From: Aricia agestis
Taxonomy: Eukaryota > Arthropoda > Insecta > Lepidoptera > Lycaenidae
NCBI RefSeq assembly: GCF_905147365.1
Contig: NC_056413.1
Coordinates: 2,744,501 to 2,808,500 of the forward strand
Reading direction: 5' to 3'
DNA length: 64,000 nucleotides
Shown: positions 55,520 to 64,000 of the stretch, piece after piece
Position numbering within the stretch: the first letter of the stretch is position 1
Layout: each line of letters opens with the position of its first letter
The notes under the pieces: generated by a model
Seen by the model: only the letters and a program-made list of their open reading frames with translations
The model's database searches: none
Told to the model about the DNA's origin: nothing
Translations under genes and position numbers: made by a program

Positions 55520-58500
55520 CTATGACGTATCGTCACTTGCTGGCTTTATTTCATCGAAATGATGACGTACGTGCTTACGATTAATTAATAACGTAGCCGT
55601 ATGATTGCCGTTGAGCTTTATTATTTTATAAGGGCCTTTCCACACTGGGGACAAGGCTTTATTTTGCTTATGGTGGCAACGGACATACACCATATCGCCA
55701 GCATTATAAATGATAGGCTTTGTTCGTATATCATAATAATTTTTTGACTTTTCTTTAGACGCTTGAATATTTTGTAGAGCCTTTTGACGGCTATAATAAA
55801 GACGATGATTTAATGCTCGAATATAGTCTGTATATGTATTATTATCGAGAACATCTATGCTAGATGGTATGTAAGGCTTAAAACCGAATAAAAGTTCTAG
55901 AGGGGAATAACCCGTTGTACTATGCACATTTGAATTATAAGCTATCATAGCGCTTGGGATGTAAAGGTCCCAAGTATTTTGGTTTTCGCCTATATAAGAT
56001 CTTAAATATTCTTTAAGGGTGGAGTGGCTCCTTTCGAGAGCTCCACAAGTTTGAGGATGGTATGGTGAAGCGAAAATATGCTTAATACTGAATAATTTAG
56101 CTAATTGTTTAAAGAGATCTGAACAAAAGTTTGTGCCTTGGTCTGAAATTATCATTTTAGGTATTCCCATGTGAGCAATATAATTAACTAGTGTTCTGGC
56201 TGTGTCTTCAGCTGAACATGATTGCATAGGATAAGCCTGTGAAAATTTTGTGAGATCATCCTGAACGGTAAGTAAAAATTTATATTTATATTCATATGTT
56301 TCAGGCAATGGACCGACAAGGTCTAAATATATTTTTTCATTAGGCCGCGATGCTGTGGAAGTGATTATCATTGGAGCCCGATTGGTTTGACGTAAGGGCT
56401 TATTAACTTGACAGGAGCGACAATTTTTAACATAATCTTCGATATCTTGTCTCATATTTTTCCACCAAAATTGAGATTTTATTCTTTCCAGCATACGCGA
56501 GATACCGGGATGTCCGGCTACAGGTGAGTCATGATTATCTTTTAAAATTTGCTTAATTTCACTAGGTGTAGGATATTTTATACAATTATGATAGATATGA
56601 ATTTTAATATTAGTGTTATGAAAAAGAAACGAAATAATATTATATATTTTTGTGAACGAAAGTTTAGAGAAGGGATCTGTGAAATCTGATATTGCTATCT
56701 CTTTCTCTTCGGCATACCAGTATTTTATCATGTCTCTATATTCACGAAGGACATTAAATATATCTTTATAAGTCATTTCATCAAAATGATTTAATTTAAT
56801 AAACAAATGAGTAAATACATGATTATCGTTAGATGTTGAATAATATGAATGAAGTTCGCGTTCAATATTTCGGATATTAGGCTCACTAGTAGATGCGTCT
56901 ATAATTTCGCTACAATAAGGAATAGAATCATCTAAATCGACTGATGTAGGATACACGATTAATTTTATTTTAGTTTTTAATAGGTTTTCATTATGTTCTT
57001 GAATTACGGTGTCAAAAGTAACACCGGATTGTTTTGAGATTTGAAGAAATTGTTCGTAAGTTTCAGATATTGACGGAAGGTTATGAGAGTCGATGTCACT
57101 TCCGGGTGACAGTGTAGGATTACATAACATTGAATTATCAGTTGTATTCTCATCTAAGGCATGTACTGGATAACGAGATAATGCGTCAGCGTTAGCGTTT
57201 AATTTTCCTTTTTTATATACAATTTCATAATCATACTCTTCTAATTTAAGGCGCCATCTAATGAGTCTGGATCCGGGATCTTTGACACTGAACAGCCACA
57301 CTAATGGTTTGTGGTCTGTTATTATTTTAAACTTACGACCATATAGATAGGGACGGAATGTTTTTACACCGAATAAAATCGCCAAGAGTTCTTTCTCTAT
57401 GGTAGAATAATTGCCTTCGGCATTATTTAGGGTTCGTGACGCATACGAGATAGGTTTGTCTTTGCCTATGTCTCCTTGCGATAATACAGCACCTACCGCG
57501 TAATTAGAAGCGTCGGTAGTTAATAAGAAAGGTTGATTGAAGTCTGGATATTGAAGTAAAGGTGCTGAAGTTAATTTATCTTTAAGGTTATTAAAAGCTA
57601 ATTCTTGCTGATGAGACCAATTAAATATTGCATCCTTTTTCAATAGAGATGTCAAAGGTTTTGTGAGTTGTGAAAAGTTATTTATAAAACGTCGATAGTA
57701 TCCGACTAAGCCTAGGAAGGATTTTATATCCTTTGGATTTTTAGGAGTTGGAAATTGAGTTACGGCCTTGATTTTATCTGGATTTGGACAGACACCTTTG
57801 TCTGTGATTATGTGACCTAAATAAGCAACTTCGCGCCTGAGAAACTCACACTTATCTGGTTGTAATTTTAAGTTAAATTTTCTTAAACGATCAAAGACTA
57901 ATTTAAGTTTTGAAATATGACTCTGAAGGTCGTGACTATAAATAATAGTATCATCTAAATATATATATGCATGCAACCCCTGAAGACCCGAGAGAACCGT
58001 ATTCATCAGTCTCTGAAATGTAGCCGGGGCGTTTTTCAGCCCAAAAGGCATTCTAGTGAATTCGTAGTGTCCAGAGACACTCGAATTTGTATTTATAGTG
58101 AATCCTGTCTTCGGGGCGTCTTTAGAACTCATCCTAACCTGATGAAAGCCACTAGATAAATCGAGGGTGCTGAAATATTTACTATGTCCTAACTGATCTA
58201 AAATATCTGTGATGAGAGGTAGCGGATAACTTTCTGATACAGTGACGTCATTTAACTTACGATAATCTATTACTATTCGCCACTTCTTTTTACCTGAAGC
58301 GTCCATCTTTTTAGGAACGACCCATACAGGAGCACTCCAAGGTGAAACCGAAGGACGTATGATATTTTGGTCAAGCATTTTACGAATCTGTGAATCTACC
58401 TCTTCCTTATGACATTCTGGGAAACGATATGATTTTACGTGAATAGGAGGCGCGTCTCCTGAATCTATGTTATGTTCGATCGCGCTTGTAAATGTTAGGG

Positions 58501-59841
58501 GTTCACCTTCCATATGAAAAATATCTGTGTAGTGTGAGCAACATTCCAAAAGACTTTCTTTTTCTTCTTGATTTAAATGTGAGCAGCGAATAAGATCGAG
58601 GACTTTTTGGACTCTATCAGAACTAGAATAAGAAATAGAATTTACGGATTGAGACGGAATATTACACGAAGAATTTTCTTGTTCGAAAGGGCTTAACTCT
58701 ACGGAATAATCTTTAATTTCGATAGCTGAGTCGGTAGTATTTAAAATTGAAACATTAAATCTTTTATTTGATTTTATAGTGACAATACTATTAGCAAAAT
58801 AAATACCATCTTTTAAAGTATGGTCTAATAATAAACCTTGATTATTCGGATAACGCTCAGGTGTGTAATTAGATACCGCGCACTCGATGACGGCTTCGGA
58901 ACGAGCTGGAATTATATATGTTGGTTGGACATAGTTCATATCCAGGGTTTGTCCGCAGATATTAATTGTTTTAGAATCGTAGTTAATGTTGGCTTTAAAA
59001 TGACCGAGAAAATCACTACCGATTATACCGTCATATTCTAGACTTACATCGTCATCAAATATATGAAATTTATAGTTATAAATATTATTAGATAAGTAGA
59101 AATTAATTTGAGATGTACCTAGAGACTCAGAGCATTGCTCGATATTATTTATTCCTTTTATTTTAATGATTTCACGAGACAAAATGTATTTATTATTTAA
59201 ACTAGATTTTTTAATTAGACTTATACTTGCGCCCGTATCAATAAGAAAACGTAAATTACGGACAGAAAATTCAGTTTTTAATTCGATATGAGGCAATGAT
59301 ATTTTAGTTATAAATGATTTTATTTCATAAATTGGAGTTTCAGATTGGACTTGACTTTTGTTTTGAGATTGGGCACATATTTGGGACTGGTTACCCGCGG
59401 CTCTGCCCGTTGATTTTCGATTTTGGACACATATTTGGGACTGGTTACCCGTGGCTCTGTCCATCGATTTTTGATTTTGGACACATATTTGGGACTGGTT
59501 ACCCGTGGCTCTGTCCATCGATTTTTGATTTTGGACACATATTTGGGACTGGTTACCCGTGGCTCTGTCCATTAAAATATGATTTTGGACACTACTTTGG
59601 GGCTGGTTACCCGTGTCTTGGTCCATTGAAAATTGATTTTGGACACTACTTTGGGGCTGGTTACCCGTGTCTTGGTCCATTGGAAAATGATTTTGGACAC
59701 TACTTTGGGGCTGGTTACCCGTGTCTTGGTCCATTGATCTTGTATTAAAATAAGTTAATTTATTTTTAGATTTAGAAGGAATTCGCAATGTGCCTAAATT
59801 AGTCGGAAAACGGCGGCACTTTTTCGTAATCCGATCATTTA
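55520..59841 (-). CDS. pol: Gypsy pol (protease, reverse transcriptase, RNase H, integrase)
   Basis: The frame is -1 to gag and open from the gag end to the stop at 55520; its body is 1422 residues counted from 59788. After a linker of seven 18-residue repeats comes an aspartic protease (DTGAS, about 184-188), then reverse transcriptase with YLDD at about 610-613. RNase H (TTDASNYAVGAV, about 755) and integrase follow: the HHCC zinc finger around 1085-1120 and the catalytic D, D-35-E triad (about 1155, 1214, 1250) with 'SPYHPQTCGALERSH'. A C-terminal chromodomain-free tail ends 'HFDEIKPAS'. No start codon is needed if made by frameshifting. No stop or frameshift damages it. It processes the polyprotein, copies the RNA and inserts the DNA. 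Confidence 0.95.
59320..59735 (-). repeat. 54-bp tandem repeat in the gag-pol linker (about 7 units)
   Basis: Units encode 18 residues of the type MDQDTGNQPQSSVQNHFP, changing to MDRATGNQSQICVQNQKS in the later units. The frame is preserved throughout, so copy-number change would not break pol. Confidence 0.9.
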
Positions 59842-60837
59842 GTTTAAAGAATTGTCGCCGACATTTTCACAAGAAACTTTATAAGGTGTCGGTGACGGTG
59901 GCGACGGCGGCTCGTATGTAATATGATGCGCGTTCGCGGACTTATTGTAATTATTAGAATGATTATTATATGAATTGCGATTTTCATGATTGTATTTATA
60001 AGAATTACGATTTTCATTATTATATTTCCTTCTATAACAATCTTTAATATCATGACCGTCTTTTTTGCAATATCTACAAAAAGATTGAGAAATGGATTGA
60101 TTATTATTATTTATATTAAATGATCTTTGACCTTGAAATTTTGAAAAATCACGAGGCGGATAAGAACGTTTATCTTTATAATTACATTCAGATTCCGTAT
60201 GCCCTGTCCTTCCACAGGTTTTACACCTAGATTTAGAAATATTAGTTTTATATAAAAGATTTTGAATTTTTTCTTCTTCTAAAGCAATATTAATAGCGTC
60301 ATTTAGATTTTTAGGACTTCTACATCTAACATTATTACTTAAGCGCGAATGTAACCCTAATGAAAATGAAAATAATGCTAAATCCTCTGTCATAGCGATG
60401 CGACCAGAGATATCTTTTTTAAGAGAATCAGAATTATAGATTTCGGACTGTAAATCAGTAAGACAGCTTTCAATACGCAGAGCAAATTGTGCAACAGGTT
60501 CATTTAATTGCTGCTTACATGACTGTAGATCTAGTAATAAATGGTTATAGTGTTTTCTTTCGCCGAAATTTTGTTTGAGGAAACTTTTTAATTGATTAAA
60601 ATCTTCAAAAACTTTATGTGAACAGGCAATTTGAGCCTTGCCTTCTAGACGCGATAATATATATTTATTTAATAAATTCTTTTGAGACGGCGATGCTAAA
60701 TCTAAGGCGTTTTGACAATTAGTTAGAAAAGCAGTTAGAGTTTCACGATCTCCTTTATAGGGACTAATAAAATTACATAATACATTAATAGGGAATTGTT
60801 CGCTTACTGAGACTTCTGCCTTTTTATCGACCGACAT
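59839..60837 (-). CDS. gag: Gypsy gag (capsid/nucleocapsid)
   Basis: 332 residues from the ATG at 60837. The capsid-like region (about 15-190) is followed by two CCHC zinc knuckles (CKTCGRTGHTESEC at 205-218, CRYCKKDGHDIKDC at 254-267) that bind the genomic RNA, then an Asn/Tyr-rich tail. The stop TAA (59841-59839) comes directly after the slippery heptamer. The leader contains at least two short upstream ATG frames, including that of the env signal exon. Confidence 0.93.
   Translation of the reverse strand: MSVDKKAEVSVSEQFPINVLCNFISPYKGDRETLTAFLTNCQNALDLASPSQKNLLNKYILSRLEGKAQIACSHKVFEDFNQLKSFLKQNFGERKHYNHLLLDLQSCKQQLNEPVAQFALRIESCLTDLQSEIYNSDSLKKDISGRIAMTEDLALFSFSLGLHSRLSNNVRCRSPKNLNDAINIALEEEKIQNLLYKTNISKSRCKTCGRTGHTESECNYKDKRSYPPRDFSKFQGQRSFNINNNNQSISQSFCRYCKKDGHDIKDCYRRKYNNENRNSYKYNHENRNSYNNHSNNYNKSANAHHITYEPPSPPSPTPYKVSCENVGDNSLN
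59842..59848 (-). promoter_or_regulatory. Canonical -1 ribosomal frameshift site TTTAAAC
   Basis: In the gag frame it reads T TTA AAC followed at once by TAA. Shifting -1 enters the pol frame, which is open. Eight bases further the RNA can pair CGG...CCG and AAAA...UUUU into a stem, a suitable stimulator. Frameshift is inferred; the heptamer and frames are seen. Confidence 0.85.
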
Positions 60838-61006
60838 TTTTAAATTAATTTAAGGAATTATTTATTTATTTTCCTAGATAATTAGGTATAATATTGTTAC
60901 TTCAAGGATAAGAGATTGGTAAGGAATTTGGTAAGTATATTGAACGACACTGATTAAAAATATAGCTGAAATGTAGCAATAACAAATAATAATATGCTTT
61001 ACTCAC

Positions 61007-61038
61007 AGGGACAGGAACACTAGGAACTTGAGCGGCAT
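61007..61038 (-). CDS. env: Gypsy env leader exon (start codon and signal peptide)
   Basis: 32 nt upstream of gag: an ATG at 61038-61036, a run of hydrophobic codons (Leu, Phe, Val), then a consensus donor gtgagtaaag at 61006. Its exit phase (two bases) fits the entry phase of the acceptor at 55439. In unspliced RNA the same ATG gives an 11-codon frame that ends in TGA formed by the donor itself. Confidence 0.7.
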
Positions 61039-61447
61039 AGCAGCACGGCGAGCGACAGCAGGCAGCGGCGGCGCGTTTCCAACGCAACCACGTCAGGAAC
61101 AACGAGAGCGACAGCAGAAGGGCAGCACGACGACCGGGACGGCGGCAGAACAGCAGCAGGAACAATGACAGGAACGATGGCAGGAACGGCGGCGTTACGG
61201 ATTTATCGCGATTCGCGCGCGAGATGTCGGGGTGCAGGAGTGCAGAACTGGTCTGCAGGCTTACGACGAAAGGCTTATTGTCGAGACACAGTGCACTTGA
61301 GTTTTACGAAGTGGACAAGGACACAATCACACTCCGGAGACGAATTGGTTCATAGTTTTTCTATTCACTCAGTTCTCTTTTCACTTTTCAGTTCAGTTTT
61401 CGCGAACCGTTAAGGAATACCAGCGAAACGACGGATTTAATGCTGGT

Positions 61448-61465
61448 ATCCCACTTCTGACACCA
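61448..61465 (-). other. Primer-binding site, tRNA-Leu type
   Basis: One base after the 5' LTR, TGGTGTCAGAAGTGGGAT on the coding strand is complementary to the CCA end of animal tRNA-Leu(CAA) as I recall it. Used to prime minus-strand DNA synthesis. Confidence 0.8.
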
Positions 61466-61466
61466 C

Positions 61467-61721
61467 TGTTACTTGGTGGGTCTTGAGAGACTTTTTAAAA
61501 AAAATCACTTTTATTAAAACTAGAATATTTATTTAAAAAACTTAATAATTATCTTAAGAGGAAACCTGCACCCGACGAAGGTCCAATTCGATCTGATCAA
61601 AAAATACGGAAAATGGAATAATAGAAACAGCAAAAGTTTGCAATTGCAATTCATGGAAATGCAACTGAAAACCTAAGCGTTTTTACTACACATACGTTGA
61701 CATGTGACTTCCGATATAACA
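61467..61721 (-). repeat. 5' LTR of the Gypsy element
   Basis: 255 bp, TGTTA...TAACA. Expected to hold the promoter for the full-length RNA and, through its AATAAA motifs, to match the 3' processing signals in the other LTR. Confidence 0.93.
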
Positions 61722-62451
61722 GAACCCTATATTGCGCGTGGCCCGACCCGCACTCGGCCGGTTTTTTATTTTTTACAAATTATTGCATTGTCATTGACTA
61801 TTAATACGTATGCAAAGTTTAGAATTAATTCTAACTAACGATTTTTAGGGTTCCGTACCCAAAGGGTAAAAACGGGACCCTATTACTAAGACTTCGATGT
61901 GTGTCCGTCTGTCTGTCTTGACCGATATTATAATTAGTAAAAAATAAAAATACACCTACGGCCCACTACGGCCGCACTTAGACTTTTAATGATGCATAGG
62001 GTTGGGTTGCAACTTGCACCAGAGGCGTGGTTAAAGACAGTAAAGTTATGGTTAATGGTTATAGTTAAGGCTAATTTAACTTTAACCTTAACTTTCACCA
62101 CAAAATTTGACAGAAGACGTTGCTGGTCCGACAAGGCTTTATAAGAACGTGGGCGGGGGCGCTGCTGGTAAAGGAGAACTGTCAAAAATGTTTTTTTTTT
62201 GTATGATGACAGCGTTAGTTCCTTTTTTCGTCACGTGCATTTATAGCCTTATCGAGCTCTATGGTTATGGTTAAGTATGGCGTCTTGATGGCGTCCATTT
62301 TTAACTTTAACCAAAGATTTGACATTTTGTATTCTAGTTAAAGTGAAAGTTATACTTAAAGTCACAGTAAAAGTAAGTTGGTGCAATCCACCCTAACTGT
62401 TTTGGTAATCTTAAAAAATAAGTAACGAACAAAAATACTGGCGTCAAGAAC
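61722..62451. repeat. Right end of family C, family B fragment, and spacer
   Basis: 61722-61765 completes the interrupted repeat; 61846-61925 is the start of a family B copy ('ttagggttccgtacccaaag'). The rest shows no gene. Confidence 0.6.
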
Positions 62452-62474
62452 TTTATTGGGCAGCGTATTGTATA

Positions 62475-63863
62475 TCAGGTGGCCAGCGCGCGAGACGGTG
62501 CAAGTGCAACGGACTTCCTGCAAAAAAAAAATCACATAAGTACAGAAAAAATATCATTATGCTATAGATTACTATAACAATAATTAAAGACGTAAGTGGA
62601 TGAAGTGGGTAACTTATAATTTAAAAATCTTTGTTTTTTGCATAAATGGCGGCTTTAGGACCGGGAACTGGGAAAATGATTTGAAATCGAAAAATGTGGA
62701 TTTAACGTATAGCCAGATATTTTTGTATTTTTTATAAATTAATAATTAAGTATTTACTATTTAATGAGTAATTGCCCTTATGTATAAAATGTTTACATTT
62801 CTCTTATCCACTTCATCCACGTGCGACTTCAATTATAGTGCAACTTCTGTGTGTTTTTGAAGGTGGATGGGATGGATCATCATGATTACCACCGTCATTG
62901 CGAAGCCGTATAGCATGGCACAATCAACATCGATTATGGTCAATCATAGACAGATATTAGTCCCTCTATAATAAGTTCGAAATCACTAGTACTCCATTGA
63001 AATGTTACAAATTATGGACCGAATATTGCAATTATTAGAAGACGCAATTTTATTTTTAGGATATGGGGGGTCAATATAAACTTAACCTCAAGTTTGTGGG
63101 GTCGCCTCAAGTTAAGCTTCTATTGACCCCCCCCCAACCCAAAAATAAAATTGCGTCCTCTAATAATTGCAATATTCGGTCCATAATTTGTAACATTTCA
63201 ATGGAGTAGTATTGATCAATCATAATTCACTTTCATAGGCCTACTTGGAGTGGCTGCCAAATACCACAGATATTCATTAATCATACTGCATACAACGACT
63301 GTCAATTTCTACAGAAAAAAAGAAGATTGCAAATTGGTTTTACTGTAGTTTTTTGCCTAGATGCCATGTTATCTACTATTTGTGTTTCATTAGAAAATCA
63401 CATTATACAGAATGTAACAAAACTATGTGATCATACTTGTAACAAAACTATGTGTTTATACAGAGTTCACTGTGAAAGTGGCAGCGCTGAAGAAGCTTTT
63501 TTTTGTGATTAGTATGGGCAAGCGCGCCAGCGTCATGAGTTTATCCATACAAAAATTAAAAAAAAATACTCTTTCAGCGCTGCTACTTTCACAATAAACT
63601 ATACAGGGCACTCATGCACATTTCAAACCCTAACTAAAATATTATCACTATGTTTTGTTACACCTTGTATGTCCAAACTCTTTTAGAGACACGACGCGGA
63701 AGGCTTACTTGATGAAGGGCCTGGAGTTGGCCAGCTCCTCCCCCTCCTCCATGGTCTGCGGCATGCGGCGGCCGCGCGTCTCCGGCAGCAGCAGCGCCAT
63801 CAGCCCCGACGCCACCGCAATGCCCCCCACTATCACCAGGGATAGACCGTCCCATGCGCGGTC
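62475..63863 (-). CDS. Second SLC22-type transporter, last two exons (partial)
   Basis: Exons 63863-63709 and 62517-62475 have AG/GT borders and join in phase. They encode the final membrane span and the family motif (LLLPETRGRRMPQTMEEGEE), then a 14-codon tail ending TGA. The 155-nt penultimate exon equals the corresponding exon of the first transporter (16485-16331) in length, phase and motif placement. The two genes are therefore tandem paralogues in the same orientation; the remaining exons lie beyond the right edge. A polyadenylation signal AATAAA is at 62457-62452, only 18 bases after the stop codon. The short last exon differs from its paralogue. Confidence 0.88.
62991..63207. mobile_element. 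Palindromic MITE in the second SLC22 gene's last intron
   Basis: Arms of about 95 bp ('actccattgaaatgttacaa...' and reverse complement) are nearly identical. The centre has complementary 'ggggggtcaata' and 'tattgacccccccc' stretches. Confidence 0.8.
63408..63667. mobile_element. Tc1/mariner-type MITE, family D, next to a splice donor
   Basis: Same palindromic design as 39344-39575, with TA at both ends. Its right end lies about 40 bp from the donor of exon 63863-63709. Confidence 0.75.
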
Positions 63864-64000
63864 CTGGAGATTATCAGAAATCAGAATGTTGGTGCATTTA
63901 GGCCTTGCGGTCTGTGTTGAAGTATTCCTTTTCTTTCATAAGTACAAGAAACGAGAGGAATTAGGTAAAAAGTAAGCCAGGGTTCACTTTAACTCGAACT

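Larger units (their letters stand above)
53412..61721 (-). mobile_element. Complete Gypsy-type endogenous retrovirus with env (8,310 bp)
   Basis: Both 255-bp LTRs begin TGTTA and end TAACA on the coding strand; by eye I find no difference between them. The 4-bp target duplication GAAC lies at 53408-53411 and 61722-61725. Order on the minus strand: LTR, primer site for tRNA-Leu, leader, gag, pol, env, a G-run, LTR. gag and pol are open and overlap through a slippery site; env is open and preceded by a splice acceptor. All this implies recent insertion and possibly an element that can still move. Insect env-bearing Gypsy elements form the errantivirus-like group; exact lineage needs a tree. Confidence 0.95.

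Noticed and set aside
59320..59735. CRISPR-like regular repeat
   Set aside because: The 54-bp units are contiguous, in frame with pol and have no unique spacers; this is animal DNA.
59314..59748. Plus-strand 144-residue repeat protein with GTGYPWLCP motifs
   Set aside because: It is the antisense shadow of the pol linker repeats.

Overview
The window is animal nuclear DNA, almost certainly from a moth or butterfly. The genes have many short exons with GT-AG introns. The intergenic space is packed with interspersed repeats of the kind common in Lepidoptera: short elements ending in motifs such as 'tataatattagtatgg', tRNA-headed SINEs, palindromic MITEs, Jockey-type and RTE-type LINEs, and a Gypsy retroelement carrying env. 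I cannot name the species.

Layout. (1) 1-12.3 kb, plus strand: the 3' part of the gene for the large subunit of general transcription factor TFIIF (RAP74). Seven exons join in phase and end in the winged-helix domain; the N-terminal half lies left of the window. One intron holds a 5.5 kb Jockey-like LINE (3447-8974) with an 11-bp target-site duplication, an ORF1 broken by one stop codon, and an intact ORF2 that starts inside the ORF1 stop codon (TAATG). A second intron carries a duplicated copy of exon 2. (2) 12.3-15.2 kb: AT-rich spacer with MITEs. (3) 15.2-27.7 kb, minus strand: a complete 12-exon SLC22-type organic cation/anion transporter (predicted 566 aa). Its 4.2 kb intron is filled with a 1-kb foldback element and a broken LINE. 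(4) 27.7-53.4 kb: about 25 kb of repeat-dominated spacer with LINE fragments, SINEs, many MITEs and a small two-exon THAP-like gene at about 51 kb. (5) 53.4-61.7 kb, minus strand: an 8,310-bp Gypsy-type endogenous retrovirus. It has two matching 255-bp LTRs, a GAAC target duplication, a tRNA-Leu-like primer site, gag, pol and env. It sits inside an older repeat. (6) 62.4-64 kb, minus strand: the last two exons of a second SLC22-type gene. Its penultimate exon has the same length and phase as in the first copy, so this is a tandem transporter cluster invaded by the retrovirus.

The best unusual signals are these. The retroviral expression layout combines a canonical -1 slippery heptamer one base before the gag stop with an env gene whose signal-peptide exon lies upstream of gag and is spliced in over 5.5 kb. 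The TFIIF exon duplication is in frame only if the two copies are used alternatively. A previously unlisted mini-THAP gene and a 1-kb foldback element built from repeated short motifs complete the list. All calls come from reading the sequence; no database search was run.
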